This document shows, piece by piece, positions 9,898 through 18,687 of a stretch of 64,000 nucleotides of DNA (its first letter is position 1; the number at the start of each line of letters is the position of its first letter). Below the pieces are notes generated by a model. The model ran no database searches and was not told the DNA's origin. It saw nothing but the letters and a program-made list of their open reading frames with translations. Position numbers and translations under genes: made by a program. Source of the stretch: Rhizobiales bacterium 2SD (lineage in GTDB: Bacteria > Pseudomonadota > Alphaproteobacteria > Rhizobiales > Beijerinckiaceae); the NCBI GenBank assembly GCA_005502805.1, contig SCMY01000008.1, forward strand, positions 1-64,000, read 5' to 3'.

Positions 9898-9902
9898 CGC
9901 GC

Positions 9903-10139
9903 TCAGAAGGCCTTGAAGGTGATGATCGTGTGGGTGTCGGCGATCTCGGGGATCGACTGCACCTTCTGGGCGACGAAATGGCCGATATCGACATCGGCCG
10001 CGACATGGAACTTGGCCAGAATGTCGTAGTTGCCGGCGGTCGAGTAGATTTCCGAGGCGATCTCACGGTCGGCGAGTTCGCTGGCGACCTCATAGGTCTT
10101 GCCGAGCCTGCATTTGATCTCGACGAAGAAGGTCTGCAT
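9903..10139 (-). CDS. stand-alone Lrp/AsnC ligand-binding (RAM) domain protein
   Basis: A 78-aa protein made only of the Lrp/AsnC effector domain (FFVEIKCRLGKTYEVA, GNYDILAKF, then TITF near the end). It has no DNA-binding helix-turn-helix. The ATG at 10139 is used because the longer in-frame reading adds only non-conserved residues. Such proteins can bind small ligands and oligomerise with full-length Lrp regulators. It is 3 bases from the convergent LysR stop region, so no operon link to the transporter is implied. Confidence 0.82.
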   Translation of the reverse strand: MQTFFVEIKCRLGKTYEVASELADREIASEIYSTAGNYDILAKFHVAADVDIGHFVAQKVQSIPEIADTHTIITFKAF

Positions 10140-10189
10140 CGCGCGCTCCGGAATCCTGTCGCCTCTGGATAGAGCCTGCGGCGTACGGG

Positions 10190-11029
10190 TCAAGCACCCG
10201 CGAGTTCGGCGATGCGGCGCGTCATGGCGCTCTGCGGATCGGGGATCGTGTCCAGCACGGTGAAATGGTTGGCGCCGTCGATCTCCTCATAGCGCGTGCG
10301 CACGCCTTCCAGCCCCCAGACATCGGTGAGCCGGCGGCTCTGCTTGAGGTATTCGGCGCTCTCGGCCCCGCCGACAACCGCGTCCATTGCCAGCCCGGAC
10401 GGCGCCGGCCAGAACAGCGGGCTTTCGAGCTCTGCGCCCTCCATCGTCAGCCCGAGCGCCTTGTTGAGGCTGGTCTCGGTCAGGGGTTTCAGATTGTAGA
10501 GGCCGGAGATGCCATAGGCGGCCGGGACGATCTGGTCGGGCAGCTTGGCGTCGACATTTTTCCAGTCGGTCGCCAGCAGGCAGGCGGAGAGCTGACCACC
10601 GGCCGAATGCCCCGCCGCGACCACCGGCAGATTGTAGCGCCGCCAGATCGCGGCGGCGGCCTGCTGCAATTCCCAGACGATATGGCCGACCTCGACCTGC
10701 GGGCAGAGATCGTAACCTGCGACCGCGACGGGGACGCCGCGCAGGTTCAGCCCGCGGGCCATATGCGAGAAGAAGCTCGGATCGAGCGCCTGCCAATAGC
10801 CGCCATGGATGAAGAGCACGATCGCCTGGCTCTTCACCGCTTCCGGCTTGAACAGGTCGTAAGTCTGGCGCTGGCCTTCGCCATAGCGGATGCCGAGTTC
10901 GCTGACGGCAACCTCGCGATAGGCCGAAGCATCGTGCTGCCAGCCGGCGATGATGCCGGGATGCTCCGGCACGCGGGCGCGGTTGTTGTATTCGGTCTCG
11001 TAGTCGGGGGGCGTGCTGGTGTCGCTCAT
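10190..11029 (-). CDS. alpha/beta hydrolase, kynurenine formamidase (arylformamidase)-like
   Basis: A 279-aa cytoplasmic alpha/beta hydrolase. It has the oxyanion motif HGGYW, typical of the arylformamidase branch, and the nucleophile elbow GHSAGG. A late ANHFTV supplies the catalytic histidine. The family hydrolyses N-formylkynurenine in tryptophan degradation, but related enzymes act on other formamides or esters, and no kynureninase or tryptophan dioxygenase gene is nearby, so the substrate remains open. ATG 11029 gives the family's normal N-terminus (YNNRARVPEH). It is transcribed away from the asparaginase gene. Confidence 0.8.
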   Translation of the reverse strand: MSDTSTPPDYETEYNNRARVPEHPGIIAGWQHDASAYREVAVSELGIRYGEGQRQTYDLFKPEAVKSQAIVLFIHGGYWQALDPSFFSHMARGLNLRGVPVAVAGYDLCPQVEVGHIVWELQQAAAAIWRRYNLPVVAAGHSAGGQLSACLLATDWKNVDAKLPDQIVPAAYGISGLYNLKPLTETSLNKALGLTMEGAELESPLFWPAPSGLAMDAVVGGAESAEYLKQSRRLTDVWGLEGVRTRYEEIDGANHFTVLDTIPDPQSAMTRRIAELAGA

Positions 11030-11185
11030 CGGATCCTCGCCGCGCCTCGTCGGGCACGGCATCTGCTCAAGCTCGCGGGTGGGTGAGGGCGCTGATCGAC
11101 CCCGTGCCCGCACTGTGCGCCATGGGCTTTGACAGGTCGAGAGACAAACGCGACAAGGCGGTGGCCGTTCCGCCGGAGATGCCAG

Positions 11186-12199
11186 ATGGACAACCCCGTT
11201 CTCGCCGAAGTCACCCGTGGCAGCACGGTCGAATCGCGCCATCGCGGCGCGGCGATCGTCGTCGATGCGGACGGGGCGGTGGTGCTCTCGCTCGGCGATG
11301 TCGAGCGGCCGGTCTTCCCGCGCTCGTCGGTGAAGGCGCTCCAGGCCCTGCCGCTGATCGAGAGCGGCGCCGCCGACCGCTATGGCCTGACACCGGCGGA
11401 GATCGCGCTGGCGGTTGCCTCGCACTCCGGCGAAGAGGCCCATGCCGAAACCTCGCTCGCCATGCTCAAGAAGGCCGGCCGCGACGCCGGCTGTCTCGAA
11501 TGCGGCGCGCATTGGCCGATGGGCGAGGCGGCGGCGCGCGCCCTCGCCAAGACCGGCCGCGAGCCGACCGCGCTCAACAACAACTGCTCCGGCAAGCATG
11601 CCGGCTTCGTTTGCCTGTCCTGCGGCATCGACGAGGACCCGGCCGGCTATGTGCAGGCGGGCCACAAGGTGCAGCAGGCGGTGCGGGCGGCGCTGGAGGA
11701 GGTGACGGGCGCTCCGCACAAGACCGAGCTCTCCGGCACGGATGGCTGCTCGATTCCGACCTACGCCGTGCCGCTCAAGGCATTGGCGCTCGGCTTTGCC
11801 CGCTTCGGCACCGGCAATGGGCTGGGTCCGAAGCGCGCCGAGGCGGCCCGGCGCATTCGCGAGGCGGTTGCGGCCAACCCGTTCATGGTCGCCGGCACCG
11901 GCCGCTTCGACACCCGCTTCATGGAAGTCTTCGGCGCCCGCGCCTTCATCAAGACCGGGGCCGAGGGCGTCTATTGCGGCACGCTGCCGGAGCTTGGCTA
12001 CGGCATTGCGTTGAAATGCGACGACGGCGCCGGCCGCGCCACTGAGATCGCCATGGCTGCGCTGGTCGAGCGCTTCCTGCCGCGGCAGGGCGGCGACGAG
12101 GAGGCGTTTGTGCCTTTCCGCGAGACGATCATGAAGAACTGGAACGGGATCGAGGTCGGGCGTGTCCGTGCGGCGGAGGCGCTGCGGTCGCGCGCTTGA
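11186..12199 (+). CDS. L-asparaginase II family protein
   Basis: A 337-aa enzyme of the Rhizobium-type asparaginase II family, which hydrolyses asparagine to aspartate and ammonia and is unrelated to the E. coli type. Conserved segments are SSVKALQALPL, SHSGEEAHAE, NNNCSGKHAGF and LSGTDGCSIP. ATG 11186 is preceded by a CGGAG ribosome binding site; the longer in-frame start at 11129 has no support. No signal peptide is seen, so it should be cytoplasmic. Confidence 0.9.
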   Translation: MDNPVLAEVTRGSTVESRHRGAAIVVDADGAVVLSLGDVERPVFPRSSVKALQALPLIESGAADRYGLTPAEIALAVASHSGEEAHAETSLAMLKKAGRDAGCLECGAHWPMGEAAARALAKTGREPTALNNNCSGKHAGFVCLSCGIDEDPAGYVQAGHKVQQAVRAALEEVTGAPHKTELSGTDGCSIPTYAVPLKALALGFARFGTGNGLGPKRAEAARRIREAVAANPFMVAGTGRFDTRFMEVFGARAFIKTGAEGVYCGTLPELGYGIALKCDDGAGRATEIAMAALVERFLPRQGGDEEAFVPFRETIMKNWNGIEVGRVRAAEALRSRA

Positions 12200-12250
12200 C
12201 GCCCGCGGCGTGCCGGCGCGAGGTTCGTCACCCGCCTCCGATCTCGCTCG

Positions 12251-13930
12251 ATGCCACCTGCTTCCATCCCCGATGAGCGTGCTTCTGCGCCCGGCCGCGC
12301 CGGCGCTTTCGGCCGTGATCTGCTCGCCGGGCTGACGCTTGCTGCGATCACCATCCCGGAGCAGATGGCAACGGCCAGGCTTGGCGGCTTCGAGCCGCAG
12401 ACCGGCTTCTACGCCTTCGTCGCGGCGACGCTCGGCTTCGTCCTCTTCGGAGCGAGCCGCCTGCTGACGGCGGGAGCCGATTCGACCATCACGCCGATCT
12501 TCGTCAGCGGCCTTGCGGCCTTGGCGGCGGGTGGGGCCATTCCGGCGGGCTCTGCGACCCTGCTGGCGCTCCTGATCGGTGTCGCGCTCGTCGTCGCTGG
12601 CCTGCTCCGGCTCGGCTGGATCGCAGACCTCTTGTCGGTGCCGGTGCTGACCGGCTTCCTCGCCGGCATCGCCATCCATATCGCCGTCTCGCAATTGCCC
12701 GGCCTGCTCGGCATTCCCGGCGGCGGCCATCACATCGCCGAACAAATCGCGGCGCTTTGGCATGGGCTCGGCGGCATCAACCCGATCTCGCTGGCGATGG
12801 GAGCCGGGACCTTCGCGATCGTGAATCTGTGCGAGCGCTTCGCGCCGCGCGTGCCGGGAGCGCTGCTGGCGCTCATGGCGGCGACGGCGGCTGTCGTGCT
12901 CTTCAAGCTGGAGGCGCATGGCGTCGCCGTGCTTGGCGCCTTGCCATCCGGCTGGCCGAGCTTCGCGCCGCCGGAGCTCGACTGGGCCGATATCCGCAGC
13001 CTCGTTCCGCTCGCGCTCGTCATCGCGCTGGTGGTGATGATGCAGACGGCGACTGTCAGCCGCTCCTTCCGCGATCCTGACGGCGCCGAGCCGAAGGTCG
13101 ACCGCGATTTCATCGGCCTTGGCGCCGCGAATCTCCTTGCGGGGCTGGCCAGCACCTTTCCGGTCAATGCCAGCCCGCCGCGGACAGCCGTGGTCGCCGA
13201 AAGCGGCGGGCGCTCGCAGCTCGCCGCGGCGACGGCGGCGCTGATCGTGCTGGCGCTTGCCGTCGCGGGCGGCTCGCTGCTGGCGCAGGTGCCGGTGGCG
13301 GCGCTAGCCGGCGTCCTGCTCTTCGTGGCTCAGCGTATCGTCCGGGTCGACGTCATCCGGCGGATCGCCGGCCAGTCGCGCTCCGAATTCGCACTCGTGC
13401 TGCTCACTGCCACAGCCATCGTCTGGCTGCCGGTCGAGACCGGCGTTGCCGTCGGGATCGGCCTGTCGCTGCTACACGGGGTCTGGATGACCACGCGCAG
13501 CGAGCCGATCGAGCAGTTGCGTATCCCCGGCACGACGATCTGGTGGCCGCCCGAGCCCGGCCGCCAGGGCGAGCAGGTCGAGGGCGTGCTGGTGATCGCC
13601 TTTCCGGCGCCGCTGCTCTTCGCCAATGCCGAGATCTTCCGGCGTGGTGTGCTGGCGCTTTTGGTCGAGCGGAAGCCGGCCCTGCTCGTCCTCGATGCCG
13701 GCGGCATCCCGGCTGTCGATTATACGGCGGCGCAAGCGCTGCTCGCCGTGGCGGTGGCTTGCCGGGAGCAAGGTGGAACCTTCGCCATAGCCCGGGCCGA
13801 ATCGGTGCGGGCGCTCCAGGCCTTGCGGAACTTCGGCGTGACCGCCGAGATCGGGGCGGAGCACGTGTTCCATAGCGTCGAAGAGGCGGTGAGGGCACTC
13901 AGGCCGGTGAGGGCCGCGAGCGTCAACTGA
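12251..13930 (+). CDS. SulP-family anion permease with STAS domain
   Basis: A 559-aa inner-membrane transporter of the SulP family (sulfate, bicarbonate or other anions). The sulfate-transporter core has about 10-12 hydrophobic segments across residues 20-420, starting with the conserved GLTLAAITIPEQMATARLGG. A C-terminal STAS domain lies at about 430-545 (LLVLDAGGIPAVDYTAAQAL). It overlaps the convergent beta-helix gene by 8 bases at the 3' ends. The transported anion cannot be told from sequence. Confidence 0.9.
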   Translation: MPPASIPDERASAPGRAGAFGRDLLAGLTLAAITIPEQMATARLGGFEPQTGFYAFVAATLGFVLFGASRLLTAGADSTITPIFVSGLAALAAGGAIPAGSATLLALLIGVALVVAGLLRLGWIADLLSVPVLTGFLAGIAIHIAVSQLPGLLGIPGGGHHIAEQIAALWHGLGGINPISLAMGAGTFAIVNLCERFAPRVPGALLALMAATAAVVLFKLEAHGVAVLGALPSGWPSFAPPELDWADIRSLVPLALVIALVVMMQTATVSRSFRDPDGAEPKVDRDFIGLGAANLLAGLASTFPVNASPPRTAVVAESGGRSQLAAATAALIVLALAVAGGSLLAQVPVAALAGVLLFVAQRIVRVDVIRRIAGQSRSEFALVLLTATAIVWLPVETGVAVGIGLSLLHGVWMTTRSEPIEQLRIPGTTIWWPPEPGRQGEQVEGVLVIAFPAPLLFANAEIFRRGVLALLVERKPALLVLDAGGIPAVDYTAAQALLAVAVACREQGGTFAIARAESVRALQALRNFGVTAEIGAEHVFHSVEEAVRALRPVRAASVN

Positions 13931-15299
13931 CGGAATTGCCCTCGACCCGGATGCCGGCGGCGCGCTTGTCCTCGCCCCTGGTCAGGTCGCCGGTCACCGC
14001 CTTGCCGAATTCAGTGCCGACCACGGCGCCGAGTTTCGCCTCGCTGATCACGTTGTTGGCGATCAACGCATTGCGCTCCTTGGGGACGAGCGAAACCGAG
14101 ATGCCGATCCCCGTGCGCCTGATGACGTTGCCGGTTGCGACGAGGTTGCGCATCGCCCAGGACCAGCCGAGCGTGATGCCGATATCGCTGGCATTCTCGA
14201 CGACATTGCCGGTGACGGCCGCCTCCGCCTCGACATGCAGGCCCGAGCCGCCGACGGGCTCCTTGCCCTTCGGCGCCAACCCCTTCTGGGCGTTGCGGAT
14301 GATGTTGTTGGCAACGACCGCGAGCCGCCCGCCATGGTCGAGATTGGTGACGCTGGCGCCCTGCGCGCAGTCCTCGACCAAGTTGTTCGCGATGATGGCG
14401 CCCTCGAAGGCGAATTCCGAATAGAGCGCGGTCTCGCCGCAGCGCCGCCCCTGATTGCCGAGGATCTGCACGTTCGAGCCGGAATTGTTGCGGATGAAGG
14501 TCAGCGCGCAATCGCGCAATGTATTGCCTTCGATCACCACGCCGCCGGCGCGGAACAGGCTGATGCCGTTGCCGTTCGGCCCGTCGCCGCCGGCATCGCT
14601 GCGGATGCGGTTGAGGCGGTTGCCGCGAATGAGACTCTGGTCATCTCCCGCCTGGCTGCGCCAGAGCTGGATACCGTTGTTGCCGCAATCCTCGACGGTG
14701 TTGGTCTCGATGGAAAGGCCGCGTGAATCGAGCGAGAACAAGGCCGAATCCCGCATCGAGCGGAAGCGGTTGCGCTCGATGCGGCCAGCGGTGCGGCTGA
14801 GCGTCAGCCCGACCGAGCCGGCATTGGCGAATTCGCAGTCGGATAGCGCGAGATCGAGGACCTCGTCGGCGTTAAGCAGCCCAGTGCGTTGCCCTGTCTT
14901 GATATCGAGCCCATCGATCACGATGCCGGAGATGGCGGCACGCTTGATCCGCCGCGCCACCAGCAGCGGCCCGGCCTGCGCGGCGATGAACTGCGTCGCG
15001 CCGGGCACGCCGATCAGGCGCGCGTTCTCGGGCAGCACGACATTGCCGATGCGATAGCGCCCGGGCGCGACGATGAGCGGCATGGCGCGTTTCACCGCCT
15101 CGACCAGCGCCGCCTGGAGGAGACGCGACTGATCGTCGGCCGAACCGGGGCGTAGGCCGAACTGCGTGGCCTCGAGCCCGAGCGTGCCGAGCGGCGCGGC
15201 GGCATTCGCCCGCGGAGCCTGTGCCAGAGCGGGACCGGCTGAGGTCGCTACCGTGCCGAAAAGGGCCGTGCGCAGCCAATCGCGGCGCGAAAGCGTCAT
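13923..15299 (-). CDS. Tat-exported right-handed beta-helix repeat protein (TIGR03808 type)
   Basis: A 458-aa protein with a twin-arginine signal (SRRDWLRTALFG) ending near AQA at about residue 34. The body is a parallel beta-helix with recurring GNxxxD/N rungs such as IRGNRLNRI, VIEGNTLRDC and GNVIRRTGIG. It matches the alphaproteobacterial family of twin-arginine-translocated repeat proteins of unknown function. ATG 15299 has an ideal GGAGG five bases upstream, so the ATG at 15311 and GTG at 15320 are not used. It is expected to fold in the cytoplasm and act in the periplasm, perhaps on polysaccharide; that role is inference. Confidence 0.85.
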   Translation of the reverse strand: MTLSRRDWLRTALFGTVATSAGPALAQAPRANAAAPLGTLGLEATQFGLRPGSADDQSRLLQAALVEAVKRAMPLIVAPGRYRIGNVVLPENARLIGVPGATQFIAAQAGPLLVARRIKRAAISGIVIDGLDIKTGQRTGLLNADEVLDLALSDCEFANAGSVGLTLSRTAGRIERNRFRSMRDSALFSLDSRGLSIETNTVEDCGNNGIQLWRSQAGDDQSLIRGNRLNRIRSDAGGDGPNGNGISLFRAGGVVIEGNTLRDCALTFIRNNSGSNVQILGNQGRRCGETALYSEFAFEGAIIANNLVEDCAQGASVTNLDHGGRLAVVANNIIRNAQKGLAPKGKEPVGGSGLHVEAEAAVTGNVVENASDIGITLGWSWAMRNLVATGNVIRRTGIGISVSLVPKERNALIANNVISEAKLGAVVGTEFGKAVTGDLTRGEDKRAAGIRVEGNSVS

Positions 15300-15357
15300 C
15301 GGAGCCTCCATTGTCGCCACGGGCGTTCAAGAGGCGTGCCGGCGGCCAGGAGGGGGA

Positions 15358-16332
15358 CTACAGGCCGAGCGCCCTGGCGATCTCGTCGGCTGCGGCCGTC
15401 GGCGCCATCTCGCCCGCCGCCACCGCCGCTTCCAGCTTCGGCGTGCGTGCCTTCAGGGCCGGATCATGCCGGAGCTTGGCCTGCAGCCGGTCCTGCACCA
15501 TCGCCCAGATCCATTTGACGTCCTGTCGCCGGCGCTTCTCGGCGATCAGGCCTTTCGCCTCGAAGCGGGCGCGGTGCTCCTCGATCTTGGCCCAGAGCGC
15601 GTCGAGGCCGGCGCCGGTCAGCCCGGATATCGTCACCACCGGCGTCGACCACAGCGGTGAGGTTGGCGCGAGGATGTGCAGCGCCGCCTTGTATTGCGCG
15701 GCGGCGGCGCGGGCGGCGGTCGCGCCGTTTCCGTCGGCCTTGTTGACCGCGAGCATGTCGGCGAGTTCGATGATGCCCTTCTTGATGCCCTGCAATTCGT
15801 CGCCGGCATTGGGCAGCATCAGCACCAGGAAGAAGTCGGTGAGGTCGGCGACCGCTGTCTCGGACTGGCCGACACCGACCGTCTCGACCAGGATGACGTC
15901 GAAGCCGGCGGCTTCGCAGAGCAGCATGGTCTCGCGCGTCTTGGCGGCGACGCCCCCCAGCGTGCCGGAGGAGGGCGAGGGCCGGATATAGGCGTGCGGG
16001 TCGACGGCAAGCTGAGCCATGCGCGTCTTGTCGCCGAGGATCGAGCCGCCGCTGCGCGTCGAGGATGGGTCGACCGCGAGCACCGCGACCTTGTGCCCTT
16101 GGCTCGTGAGGTAGCTGCCGAGCGCGTCGATCGTCGTCGACTTGCCGACGCCTGGCACGCCGGTGATGCCGACACGGATCGCCTTGCCGGTATGCGGGAG
16201 CAGGCGAGACAGCAGGGCTTGCGCCTGTTCGCGGTGGTCGGCGCGCCGGCTCTCGGCGAGCGTGATCGCCCGCGCCAGCGCCGCGCGCTCGCCCCTGAGA
16301 ATCGCATCGCCGAGCGCCGTGAGATCGACCAT
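15358..16332 (-). CDS. meaB: methylmalonyl-CoA mutase-associated GTPase MeaB
   Basis: A 324-aa G3E-class P-loop GTPase that protects and reactivates adenosylcobalamin-dependent methylmalonyl-CoA mutase. Walker A GVPGVGKST is at about residues 58-66, followed by AVDPSSTRSGGSILGDKTRM, ETVGVGQSE and the base motif NKADG. The long upstream in-frame extension is non-coding in character; ATG 16332 fits the family N-terminus. Its likely partner, the mutAB pair, lies about 13 kb away in the same window but not in the same operon. Confidence 0.93.
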   Translation of the reverse strand: MVDLTALGDAILRGERAALARAITLAESRRADHREQAQALLSRLLPHTGKAIRVGITGVPGVGKSTTIDALGSYLTSQGHKVAVLAVDPSSTRSGGSILGDKTRMAQLAVDPHAYIRPSPSSGTLGGVAAKTRETMLLCEAAGFDVILVETVGVGQSETAVADLTDFFLVLMLPNAGDELQGIKKGIIELADMLAVNKADGNGATAARAAAAQYKAALHILAPTSPLWSTPVVTISGLTGAGLDALWAKIEEHRARFEAKGLIAEKRRRQDVKWIWAMVQDRLQAKLRHDPALKARTPKLEAAVAAGEMAPTAAADEIARALGL

Positions 16333-16441
16333 ACCCGCTGGTAGCAAGAGAGTGCTCGCAGCGGAAGCAACGCTTTTTTGCTGCCGGCGCTCCATTGAGG
16401 CTCTTGCTAAGGCGAGAGGACGGTGAGACGAGTCGCGCGGG

Positions 16442-17566
16442 GTGTGGAGAGCGTGTCGCGTGTCTGGCTTGCGGTCCTCGGTTCTGGCCTCGCTGTTGTC
16501 ACTCGTGCTCGCCGCCTGCGGCGGCCCGCCGCGCCAGCTGGTCGTGTCGGCCGCAAGGCCTGAGGATACCGCCGGGCAAGTCCGCATCTTCGTCGCGACC
16601 TCGCGCGCCATGACGAAGCAGCCCGAATATTTCAGCGGTGAGCGTAGTTCCGCAGTCGCTTTCGCCCGGCTCGACATCAGCGTGCCGCGTGGCCACCAGG
16701 TCGGCCAGCTCGAACTTCCGGGCAGCGTCACGAGTGCGGGCGATCCGGCCAGCCACTTCACCGTCAGCGGCGTCGAGCGCCTCACCGAGCCGGAGATATT
16801 GAAACAGGTGAGGGCGGAGATCGCGCGGCGCCCGCAGGTCGATCGCGAGGTGCTGGTGTTCGTCCACGGCTTCAACACCAATTTCGCCGACGCGGCCTTC
16901 CGCTTCGCCCAGATCGTCACCGATTCCGGCTTCAAGGGCGTGCCGGTGCTGTTCACCTGGCCGTCCCGCGCGCAGGTTTTCGCCTATCCTTATGATCGCG
17001 ACAGCGCCGACTTCTCCCGCGATGCGCTTGAGACCGGCCTGCGGGCGATCTCCCGCGATCTCGGCGCCAACCGCTTCGACATCCTCGCCCATTCGATGGG
17101 GACGCTGCTGACGGTCGAGACCTTGCGCCAGGCAGCGATCCGCGGCGATGGCAGCTTCGGCGGCAAGCTGCGCAATGTCATGCTGGCGGCGCCCGACATC
17201 GACCTCGACGTGTTCAAGACCCAGCTCGCTGCGATCAAGCGGCCGGTCACCGTCTTCGTTTCCGCGGACGATCGCGCGCTCGATTTCTCGCGCCAGTTCG
17301 CCGGGGACAAGGCTCGGCTCGGGGCCATATCGGAGAAGGACACCGAGATCGTGGCCGACCTCAGCCGCGCCGGTGCGAGGATCATCGACCTGTCGAAGGA
17401 TCGCAGCGGTGACGACTATAACCACGGCAAGTTCGCGACGACGCCGCGCATCGTCCAGATGATCGGGCGGCGGCTCGGCGCCGATGGGCTCGACGGCGGC
17501 GCGAGTGGCAGCATGCTCGGCCTCGACTCCAAGGCTTCGCCGTCTTTCGCCGTCCGCGACAAATAG
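16442..17566 (+). CDS. DUF900 alpha/beta hydrolase, lipoprotein
   Basis: An up to 374-aa serine-hydrolase-fold protein of the DUF900 family (function unknown). It has an N-terminal signal with a lipobox (VLAAC), suggesting membrane anchoring in the envelope. The oxyanion region FVHGFNTNF and the nucleophile elbow AHSMGT are present, and a late histidine is in NHGKF. The start is GTG 16442 or, with GGAGAG upstream, GTG 16460. It is a clear paralogue of the next gene, sharing the FTWPS and AYDRDSA segments, and the two are separated by a strong hairpin. Confidence 0.85.
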   Translation: MWRACRVSGLRSSVLASLLSLVLAACGGPPRQLVVSAARPEDTAGQVRIFVATSRAMTKQPEYFSGERSSAVAFARLDISVPRGHQVGQLELPGSVTSAGDPASHFTVSGVERLTEPEILKQVRAEIARRPQVDREVLVFVHGFNTNFADAAFRFAQIVTDSGFKGVPVLFTWPSRAQVFAYPYDRDSADFSRDALETGLRAISRDLGANRFDILAHSMGTLLTVETLRQAAIRGDGSFGGKLRNVMLAAPDIDLDVFKTQLAAIKRPVTVFVSADDRALDFSRQFAGDKARLGAISEKDTEIVADLSRAGARIIDLSKDRSGDDYNHGKFATTPRIVQMIGRRLGADGLDGGASGSMLGLDSKASPSFAVRDK

Positions 17567-17574
17567 CTGCCCAA

Positions 17575-17616
17575 TTCTGGCCGCGTTGATCTGGCCTTAA
17601 GGGTTCGCGGCCAGAA
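17575..17616 (+). terminator. hairpin between the two DUF900 genes
   Basis: A perfect 11-base inverted repeat: TTCTGGCCGCG at 17575-17585 and CGCGGCCAGAA at 17606-17616, with a 20-base loop. It begins nine bases after the first gene's stop and ends 30 bases before the second gene's GTG. No T-run follows, so it may be an attenuator or an mRNA 3' stabiliser rather than a full terminator. Confidence 0.6.
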
Positions 17617-17646
17617 GGTCCGCACCCCCCAGTTCGGACCCGACCA

Positions 17647-18648
17647 GTGACCTCGCCTTCGCGATACGCCGTTTCACGCCGCTCCTTTGTCGCCCTGCTC
17701 GGGGCGGGACTGGCCGGCTGCGCGCAGAGCGAAGCCTCCGTCTCTCCCTTCATCGGGCCGGCGGATTCGTCCAGCTTCGGCAAGGAGCCGCAGCTCCTCG
17801 TCGCGACCACGCGCAAGCCGACCGGCGACCGCGCCCCCTATTTCGGGTCCGAGCGTGGCAGCGGGCTGACTTTCGCCGAGGTCAGGCTGTCGGCCCCAGG
17901 CCGCGGCGTCGCCGCGCAGGTGAGCTCCGTCGTCAGCGGCGACTGGGCCGTGCTCGGCGTGACCCGGCGGAGCGCGAGCGATGCCGCCCGTGCCTTTTCG
18001 GACGCGGCGACTGGCCGCGACGTGCTGCTGTATGTGCACGGCTTCAACGAGACCTTCGAATCGGCGGCGCGCAGCGCCGGCCAGCTCTCGCACGCGCTCG
18101 CATTCGACGGGCGTACCGCGCTCTTCACCTGGCCGTCCGGCGGCGGCCTGCTCGCCTATGCCTATGATCGCGAGAGCGCGCTCTGGTCGCGCGACGGCTT
18201 CGTCCAGACCCTGAAGGCGCTGGTCGCCAACCCGACGATCGGGCGGATCAACATCGTCGCGCACTCGATGGGCAGCTTCCTGACGCTGGAAGGCCTGCGC
18301 GAATTGCGTGATTTCGCCGGCCTGTCCGACCGGATCGGCGCCGTCGTGCTGGCCTCGCCCGATGTCGATATCGACGCGTTCGAGCAGACCGTGCCGCGGC
18401 TCGGCTCGATCGCCCAGCGGATGACGGTGATCATCGATCCTGGCGACAAGGCGCTGGCCGTCTCCTCCCGCATCGCCGGCGGCGTCGCCCGGGCCGGCGC
18501 CGCCGATCGCGAGCGGCTGGAGCAGCTCGGCGTGCGTGTCGCCGACACAGCTGGCCGCGGCTGGAGCCTGCTGCGCCACGACCTCTTCCTGTCGAACAAC
18601 GAGGTCACGCAGGTGGTGCGCCGCGCGATCGACCGGGCGAGAGGCTGA
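17647..18648 (+). CDS. DUF900 alpha/beta hydrolase, probable Tat lipoprotein
   Basis: A 333-aa paralogue of the preceding gene. Its N-terminus combines a twin-arginine motif (SRRSFVALLG) with a lipobox (LAGC), so it is probably a Tat-exported lipoprotein. It keeps the hydrolase motifs VHGFNETF and AHSMGS and a C-terminal histidine (LLRHD). The GTG at 17647 is the only start in front of the signal. The substrate is unknown; family members are annotated esterase-like without experimental support. Confidence 0.85.
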   Translation: MTSPSRYAVSRRSFVALLGAGLAGCAQSEASVSPFIGPADSSSFGKEPQLLVATTRKPTGDRAPYFGSERGSGLTFAEVRLSAPGRGVAAQVSSVVSGDWAVLGVTRRSASDAARAFSDAATGRDVLLYVHGFNETFESAARSAGQLSHALAFDGRTALFTWPSGGGLLAYAYDRESALWSRDGFVQTLKALVANPTIGRINIVAHSMGSFLTLEGLRELRDFAGLSDRIGAVVLASPDVDIDAFEQTVPRLGSIAQRMTVIIDPGDKALAVSSRIAGGVARAGAADRERLEQLGVRVADTAGRGWSLLRHDLFLSNNEVTQVVRRAIDRARG

Positions 18649-18687
18649 GAGCGGAGGCAGAAGCCTCCACCCTCGCATCTAACTTGG

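Noticed and set aside
11129-11157. TTGACA at 11129-11134 as a promoter for the asparaginase gene
   Set aside because: The sequence at the correct spacing (GACAAG) is a poor -10 match, so a promoter claim is not supported.
11030-12919. very long upstream extension of the formamidase-like gene (909 codons)
   Set aside because: The extension runs antisense through the asparaginase and SulP genes and has no domain content. The hydrolase family begins at ATG 11029.
16333-16956. N-terminal extension of MeaB to 532 residues
   Set aside because: The extra part overlaps the DUF900 gene in antisense and lacks family similarity; MeaB proteins are about 320-340 aa.
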